Shown here: piece by piece, positions 58,504 to 64,000 of the stretch
Position numbering within the stretch: the first letter of the stretch is position 1
Layout: every line of letters begins with the position of its first letter
Source: Aspidapion aeneum
Taxonomy: Eukaryota > Arthropoda > Insecta > Coleoptera > Brentidae
Assembly (NCBI GenBank): GCA_963576565.1
Contig: OY755044.1
Location: forward strand, 54,655,783 to 54,719,782
Direction of reading: 5' to 3'
DNA length: 64,000 bases
Notes under the pieces: model-generated
The model's input: only the letters and a program-made list of their open reading frames with translations
What the model was told of the DNA's origin: nothing
Database searches by the model: none
Made by a program: the position numbers and the translations under genes

Positions 58504-60333
58504 TCACGTACCTTTTTAGGGAATCATGGTTGGTCAATCATCGAGAGGTTTGGTTTTTCACTTGATACGACGAAGAAGACGAGTTGTATTGTGGCAAATG
58601 GTCAAAGCACGAGTAGTATTGGGACAGTGCAGCTTCCTATGCGAGTTCAGGATAAATTTAGGTTAATAGAGGTCGTCGTCGTTCCTGAGTTGCCGCACAC
58701 TTTGATTTTAGGATTAGATTTTTGGATTTCGATGGGTATAGTACCGAACTTAAGTACTAATGAGTGGCACTTTGCCGATAATAAAGATGTGATTTGTTCT
58801 TTAGAAACATCAGACCAACAAACAACTCTTACACCTTATGAATCAGAACGACTAGAGGAATTGGTCGTGAAATATAAGACTATTATGGGTGACTCACTAG
58901 GATGTGCAGACAGGGTAGAGCATAAGATTACAACAGATGCAGCACCGATAAGACAACGTTCATATAAGGTCTCACCGGTCAGTCAAAAACTTATTGATGA
59001 CGAAATCGACGAAATGCTGAAACTAGATGTAATAGAACGGAGTAGTAGTTCATGGGCTTCACCAGCGGTAATGGTACAAAAGAAAAACACAAAGAAATAT
59101 CGTTTCTGTGTAGACTACCGCAAATTGAACTCAGTGACGGCGCGTGATAGTTATCCTTTACCACTCGTATCCGAGACTCTTGACAAGTTAAAAGATGCTA
59201 AATACTTGTCAACTTTAGATATCAAAAGCGCTTATTGACAAGTACCAATGGAAGAATCATCGAAGCCACTAACAGCATTCATCTGTCGACGAGGTCTCTT
59301 CCAATTTAAGCGTTTACCATTTGGTCTTCATAATGCACCTGCAACTTGGCAGAGGCTCATAGATAGCATCATAGGAAACGATTTAGACCCCTACGTGTAC
59401 GTATATCTCGATGACCTCGTAATTGTCACACAGAGCTTTTCTGAACATCTTAGAATTCTTGAGAAAGTCCTACGAAGATTGCAGAATGCAAAGATAACGG
59501 TAAGTTGGGAGAAATGCCAACTGTGTAGGCCAGAAATGACTTATTTAGGTTTCGTAGTGGACCGTCGAGGCATCCGAGTTGACCCTAATAAAATTAGAGC
59601 CATGTTAGAGCTCCAGAGGCCAAGAACTGTCAGGGAAGTTCGTAGAGTTGTAGGTACAATATCCTGGTATAGACGTTTCATAGAGAATTTTTCAGCGATA
59701 ATAGCTCCAATTACAGCTCTAACTAAGAAAAATCAAAAGTTCGATTGGACTCCAGACTGCGAAAAAGCATTTATTAAGATTAAGGAACTTTTAGTGACTG
59801 CACCGATTCTTACATGTCCAGATTATACCAAAGAATTTGTCATTCAAACAGACGCATCAGGATATGGAATAGGAGCATGTTTAACGCAGCCTTATCCTGA
59901 AGGAGACAAAGTCATATGCTATTTGAGTCGATCTTTGACTAAGCAAGAACGTGTTTACACGACCACCGAGCGGTAATGTTTGGCATTGGTTTGGGCGATA
60001 GAGAAGCTCCGGCCTTATATTGAGGGGATCTCATTTAAGGTCATAACAGATCATTTTAGCTTAAAATGGCTTCATAGCTTAAAAGAGCCCAGTGGGAGAC
60101 TTGCTCGTTGGTCTGTAAAACTGCAGCAATATGACTTTGAAGTAATCCATCGGAAAGGGAAAGATTTAGTTGTCCCGGACATGTTGTCTCGTGCAGTACC
60201 TATGATTGATACAGTTTCGCAGCCCAGAGATGTTTCAACAGCAATTAAAGATCGTACCATCGATGGTATGGTAAAAGATGGTAAAGAGGGTCGTAGAATC
60301 ACCGTTAAAATTTATGAACTGGAGATACACTGA
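58504..60333 (+). pseudogene. pol: Ty3/gypsy Pol: protease, RT and RNase H, with two stops
   Basis: The frame is open from about 58471 with the end of a retropepsin-like domain (RTFLGNHGWSIIERFGF, later LPHTLILGLDFW). The expected Asp-Ser/Thr-Gly active site just before it is not readable. RT follows: WASPAVMVQKKN.., FCVDYRKLNSVTARDSYPLP, LSTLDIKSAY, then a TGA at 59236-59238 at a position that is normally Trp, then FKRLPFGLHNAPATWQRL and the catalytic VYVYLDDLVIV. RNase H starts with IQTDASGYGIGACL; a TAA at 59974-59976 falls within TTER..LALVWA. It continues with VITDHFSLKWL and DMLSRA. The frame then ends at 60333, while the integrase lies in the next frame. Confidence 0.88.
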
Positions 60334-61498
60334 TAATAAGTTGTATAAATATGTCAAACAAGAATACCCTCAACTTTCACCATCTAACGAATATTGGAAA
60401 GAGGTAGTCCCCAAAGATCATAGGCGTAGAATTATTGGAGAAGCTCACGATCCTCCTACCGCAGGACATATGGGTGTGTATAAAACCTTCCACAGACTGG
60501 CAGAAAAATATTATTGGCCAAAAATGCGCCAGGACGTGGCAACTTTTGTAAAGAAATGCTTTGTCTGTGCGGCTCATAAAGGTGATACACAAGGTGTATC
60601 TGATCAGATGATATCTCACCCAAAACCAACTCGTCCTTGGGAAATTATTTCAACTGATTTATGTGGACCTCTACCTCGTTCGACAAAGGGTAATTGCTGG
60701 ATTCTCGTCGTTACGGACTATTTAAGTAAGTTTTCCTTAGTTTTTCCAATGCGAACAGCCCCTACTCAAGCTGTTGTCAAGCATCTTGAGGAACAAGTAT
60801 TTATGGTCTTCGGAGTACCCCGTTTGATACTTTGTGATAATGGCCCTCAGTACAAAAGTAACGAGTTTAAACGTTTTGCTGAGAGTTATCAGGTTAAAAA
60901 TCAGTATAATCCGTATTATCACCCCAGAGCGAATCCAACAGAAAGGACGAATCGTACGTTAAAAACCATGTTATGTTGTTATGTGAAAGACAACCACAGG
61001 AAGTGGGACGAACATATACATAAACTTGCCTGCGCGATTCGTACTGCAACCCACGAGACGACCAGGATGTCTCCTTTCTTTGTTAATTTTGGTAGGAATA
61101 TGTGTTTGTCAGGAAAAGATTACTCCAACCCAGTTTTGTTATCTGAAGAGAATGGTGTACAATCCGCAGCTGAAAGTAAGAACGAAGGTTTCCGGAAGCT
61201 CTATGCTGATGTTAAGAGAAGGTTAGAGGTGGCTGGAGAGAAAAACGTAGTTCAGTATAATTTGCGTACAAGGGTACCCAACTTTGTTGTGGGTCAGCGT
61301 GTTTGGAAGAAAAATTATGTGTTGTCAGATGCTGCGAAGTTTTTCTCGAAGAAGTTAGCACCGAAATTCGTTGGTCCTTATGTGATTAGGAATAAAATTT
61401 CTCCATGGATATTTGAGCTTCAGGAACCATCGGCTAAAGTACTTCCAGGGAGCTGGCATGCCAAAGACCTTAAGTCGGCAGCGGACCTCTCCGATTAA
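60278..61498 (+). CDS. Ty3/gypsy integrase (Pol C-terminal part, frame-shifted from RT)
   Basis: A single open frame overlaps the RNase H frame; a one-step frame change near 60270-60330 separates them. The HHCC zinc domain (AGHMGVYKTFHRLAEKYYWP, then CFVCAAHK) is followed by the DDE core: Asp in STDLCGPLPRS / VVTDYLSKF, Asp in LILCDNGPQY, Glu in HPRANPTERTNRTLK. The C-terminus has VGQRVWKKNYV and KFVGPYVI, the GPY/F module. All catalytic residues are present and the frame is intact. It ends 53 bp before the 3' LTR, with no env. It would integrate the element cDNA if translated with the rest of Pol. Confidence 0.9.
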   Translation: MVKRVVESPLKFMNWRYTDNKLYKYVKQEYPQLSPSNEYWKEVVPKDHRRRIIGEAHDPPTAGHMGVYKTFHRLAEKYYWPKMRQDVATFVKKCFVCAAHKGDTQGVSDQMISHPKPTRPWEIISTDLCGPLPRSTKGNCWILVVTDYLSKFSLVFPMRTAPTQAVVKHLEEQVFMVFGVPRLILCDNGPQYKSNEFKRFAESYQVKNQYNPYYHPRANPTERTNRTLKTMLCCYVKDNHRKWDEHIHKLACAIRTATHETTRMSPFFVNFGRNMCLSGKDYSNPVLLSEENGVQSAAESKNEGFRKLYADVKRRLEVAGEKNVVQYNLRTRVPNFVVGQRVWKKNYVLSDAAKFFSKKLAPKFVGPYVIRNKISPWIFELQEPSAKVLPGSWHAKDLKSAADLSD

Positions 61499-61526
61499 CC
61501 TTTTTAGGTTAATCGTCTTGAAGTTG

Positions 61527-61551
61527 GGGGGGGGGGGATTATGTAACGTGT
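61527..61551 (+). promoter_or_regulatory. Polypurine tract with G12 run
   Basis: GG followed by an unbroken run of about twelve Gs and ATTA, directly before the 3' LTR TGTAACG. Confidence 0.75.
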
Positions 61552-64000
61552 CATTTTTACGTTTAAGGCAACGTTACATATTTGTTTATTCAGGTAAATA
61601 ATCAAGGCTCTTCGACTCGTCTTTCTGTACACAAATTAAGGGTATTTTATGGAGCTAGGTTTGGAGGTTATATAGTGTCCAAAAAGTTACCTTATAAAGG
61701 AGACATTCCATCGAATTACTGTGGACACTACGCACACCGTATTATCTGGACATCGTAATTGGAATTTAGGATCACAGGTTTCGGGAGAAATCACATAAAA
61801 GCTTTTGATTGTTTTGTTTTTATCTGTGGAATTTTGTGATTTTCTTGTCGTTCACGAGAATAAACAGCTGGGGAATGGCGGCGTTGCCGCATCACAAATG
61901 GTTTCAGTAACAGGAAGGAAACATTTAGATGAACATTTCATTCCCTTACGTTTATTTTCGAGGATATTGGGACAATCCGAACCTCATAGCTAGTTGTGAT
62001 AGCACGAAAACATATGTAGGTCCACGGTTTGACCAGTAACAACCGAAGCTCCGCCCACTTTGATATCTTTATTAATTTGATGAGGAGAGGATAAAATAAA
62101 TACGAGTTATGCACTTTTGTAAATGGGAGATAAACGAGGGATAAAAACCAAGACTAAAAGAATAAACGAAATCGTGTGAGTTAACATCTGAACACTCTTG
62201 TGCCGAGTTTGAGCAGTGGTTCAGTGTGTATTTTTGGGTTCGGGTTCAGAAACAACTTTATTAATGTAGAAATGTTTTACAAAAATGGCGTCAAACCATA
62301 TGAATCTTGAAGAAAGCATTTATAAAGAGCAAAGGAAACTTTTGACTAAGACTGTAACTAAAATACAACTAAATTCTACACTCAGTATAGCTTTGCTCAT
62401 ATGGGAATTGGTTGAGTGTTCGAATATTCTGATCTTCAGTAATTGATTTTACAGTTGATGGTTTCAATGCTGAGCTTCTTACAGTCCGTCTGGTTGTTCT
62501 TCTCTTACTTGATGTGTTGGCGGGGGTCCGGTAGGCAAATGTTCGGTCTATGTATGGAGGGTGTCTCGACGTCCTTGTTATAAAGATTTCAACCGTGGAA
62601 ATAGATCCGACAACACCTCAAGGTGCGTTTTACGTATTTTTCAATATCCCCTGGGACGGTGCTGCCCCCTATATACCGGTACGAAACTATTCATGTATTT
62701 CCTCATTGGTTAGTTTGAAAACCGCGGGTTTTTCTTCCAGTCTTGCAACCGAAGGTAGAGATTTTTTGGCGAAAAAGTTTTTTTTATAAATAGGTTTGCA
62801 TCCTTTATTTGAATTTAACCGGGAAGATTAGGTTGGTACTATTGCGTTTTACACTCCCCACCAAATCTACGAACGGTTTCCGGTGGCTTCATTTTTTTTG
62901 TGCTCTCGACAAAGTGCTTTGTCTCTCTTTGCTAACGAATTTTGGCTGGGTCGGCAACAGGTCTCTGGGATCGCCATTGTTTTTGGTTATTGGCACTGCA
63001 GCGATTGTAGGAGATATCCCAGAGACTGTGAGGAGTGAGTCCGTCGTGTCTAGGCGAAATCTAGAGTGACGCTCGCACCCTGTTGAAGGGGATTTAAGTC
63101 GGCCTACGCCGTTTCTACGGAAAGAGCAGTGCCCTGTCAATTCCATCGACGGGACAGTTGGGCTGGACGCTGGTGTGAAGCCAGGTGGAGCCAGTTGTAA
63201 CCTTGGGAAAGGGTTTTACGCTCGGGCAAAAAGCCAACATCCTTTTGACCACCATGTGCTGCCCTAGCACCATGTGCTAAGCAAGCACGAGGGAAGGCGC
63301 GAGCAGAGCAGGAGACCCGAGAGTAGCAGGAGAACACCATGTTTTGGAATACACCACTTCCAGGTTTACACCATAAAACACATTTTTATTTAATCACAAG
63401 ATAATCAAAGGACCAAGGTAGGAGCAAGTAGACATTTAGTTATAATCTTTTCATATAAATTTTCAATATAATTTAGACATAATCTTTCCATATAAATTTT
63501 CAATATAATTTTAACACTTCTTGTGAACGCAAGATAAAGGTATGACGTCATGACCACCATTTTGCGGCATAACTATTTTTATTGTACAATTGAAAAAGCC
63601 CTGCTAGTTTGTTCCAACTTGGATTCATCCTTATTTTGTCTTTACCTATGATAATTTCTATTTTACCCCTAGATTTCAATTTAAAATACACAAGATGAAC
63701 TAAATTTTTGTGTTATTTGTACAACCCAATGACCAACTTTGCAGAGACAATAGAGAGATGAGGTTATTTTTTTTGCGGTTTCTTTACACTGTTTTACCTC
63801 ATGGGGTGGATCTCGGACTGGGTTGCTGACTGTCTCATTCTACCCAATGTAGAATGATGACAGCAGATATTTGGTCTAGATCTCCCCTATGACGGAATAA
63901 TTTTGGAAGTATATATATATTTTTTTACAATCATTCATATAACTGAGTCCTACGCTACTGACTCAGATGTAGGTACACTATGACCTGTTAAAGGAGTCCA
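61552..64000 (+). repeat. 3' LTR, truncated by the window
   Basis: Matches 48652 to about 51115 with few differences. By length it should end near 64460, outside the window. Confidence 0.92.

Larger units (their letters stand above)
48652..64000 (+). mobile_element. Giant Ty3/gypsy LTR retrotransposon, cut by the window end
   Basis: The 5' LTR runs 48652-51557 and the 3' LTR starts at 61552 and continues past 64000. The internal part is 10 kb: primer-binding site, a 5-kb leader, gag and pol (protease, RT, RNase H, integrase), and a G-rich polypurine tract. If the LTRs are equal in length the whole element is near 15.8 kb. Pol order and motifs place it in Ty3/gypsy. Very long LTRs recall Drosophila Ulysses or Osvaldo, but no lineage is assigned. 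Both gag and pol carry nonsense or frame changes, so this copy is defective although its LTRs are very similar. Confidence 0.93.

Noticed and set aside
1..64000. CRISPR arrays, tRNA or rRNA genes
   Set aside because: All direct repeats are tandem without unique spacers, and no tRNA cloverleaf or rRNA signature was recognised apart from retroelement primer-binding sites.

Overview
This window is animal nuclear DNA, most likely from an insect with a large, AT-rich, repeat-laden genome. The evidence is a spliced host gene with long introns, DIRS, Ty3/gypsy, mariner and foldback elements, many hairpin MITEs, and an errantivirus/baculovirus-F-like envelope ORF. I see no bacterial-type operon, rRNA, tRNA or CRISPR array. 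I cannot name the species; a beetle is plausible but unproven.

The only host gene I can support is the 3' part of PAN2, the catalytic subunit of the PAN2-PAN3 poly(A) nuclease, on the minus strand. Four exons (42601-42775, 38114-38335, 27483-27592, 21423-21589) join in frame through canonical splice sites. They encode the end of the linker, the whole DEDD exonuclease domain and the stop codon. The introns are 4.3, 10.5 and 5.9 kb and are full of transposons. The upstream exons (WD40 and UCH-like domains) were not found and probably lie beyond the window.

Layout. 165-2640: an old inverted-repeat element interrupted by a 798-bp element with 12-bp TIRs and an 8-bp target duplication that carries minisatellites. 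2990-3818: a decayed pogo/jerky-type transposase. 4503-10182: a 5.7-kb foldback element with long tandem-repeat arms. 11335-16388: an LTR element with gag-pol missing but a long env frame kept, ATAT target duplications, and an inverted LTR piece beside the first LTR. 16.4-21.2 kb: a tandem duplication, hairpins and MITEs downstream of PAN2. 21.4-42.8 kb: PAN2, with MITEs, a solo DIRS-ITR-like insertion, a structurally complete but mutated DIRS element (28407-34077), a deleted mariner (35985-36817) and more inverted-repeat elements in its introns. 43770-46482: a second foldback element. 48652 to the window end: a very large Ty3/gypsy element with 2.9-kb LTRs, a 5-kb leader, and gag and pol broken by point mutations.

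No autonomous element here looks intact: each coding element has stops, frameshifts or deletions. The most unusual signals are structural: foldback elements built from tandem repeats, a TIR element carrying minisatellites, palindromic 22-nt repeats in the DIRS leader, a DIRS ITR fragment flanked by a 19-bp direct repeat, and an LTR facing its own inverted fragment across the primer-binding site.
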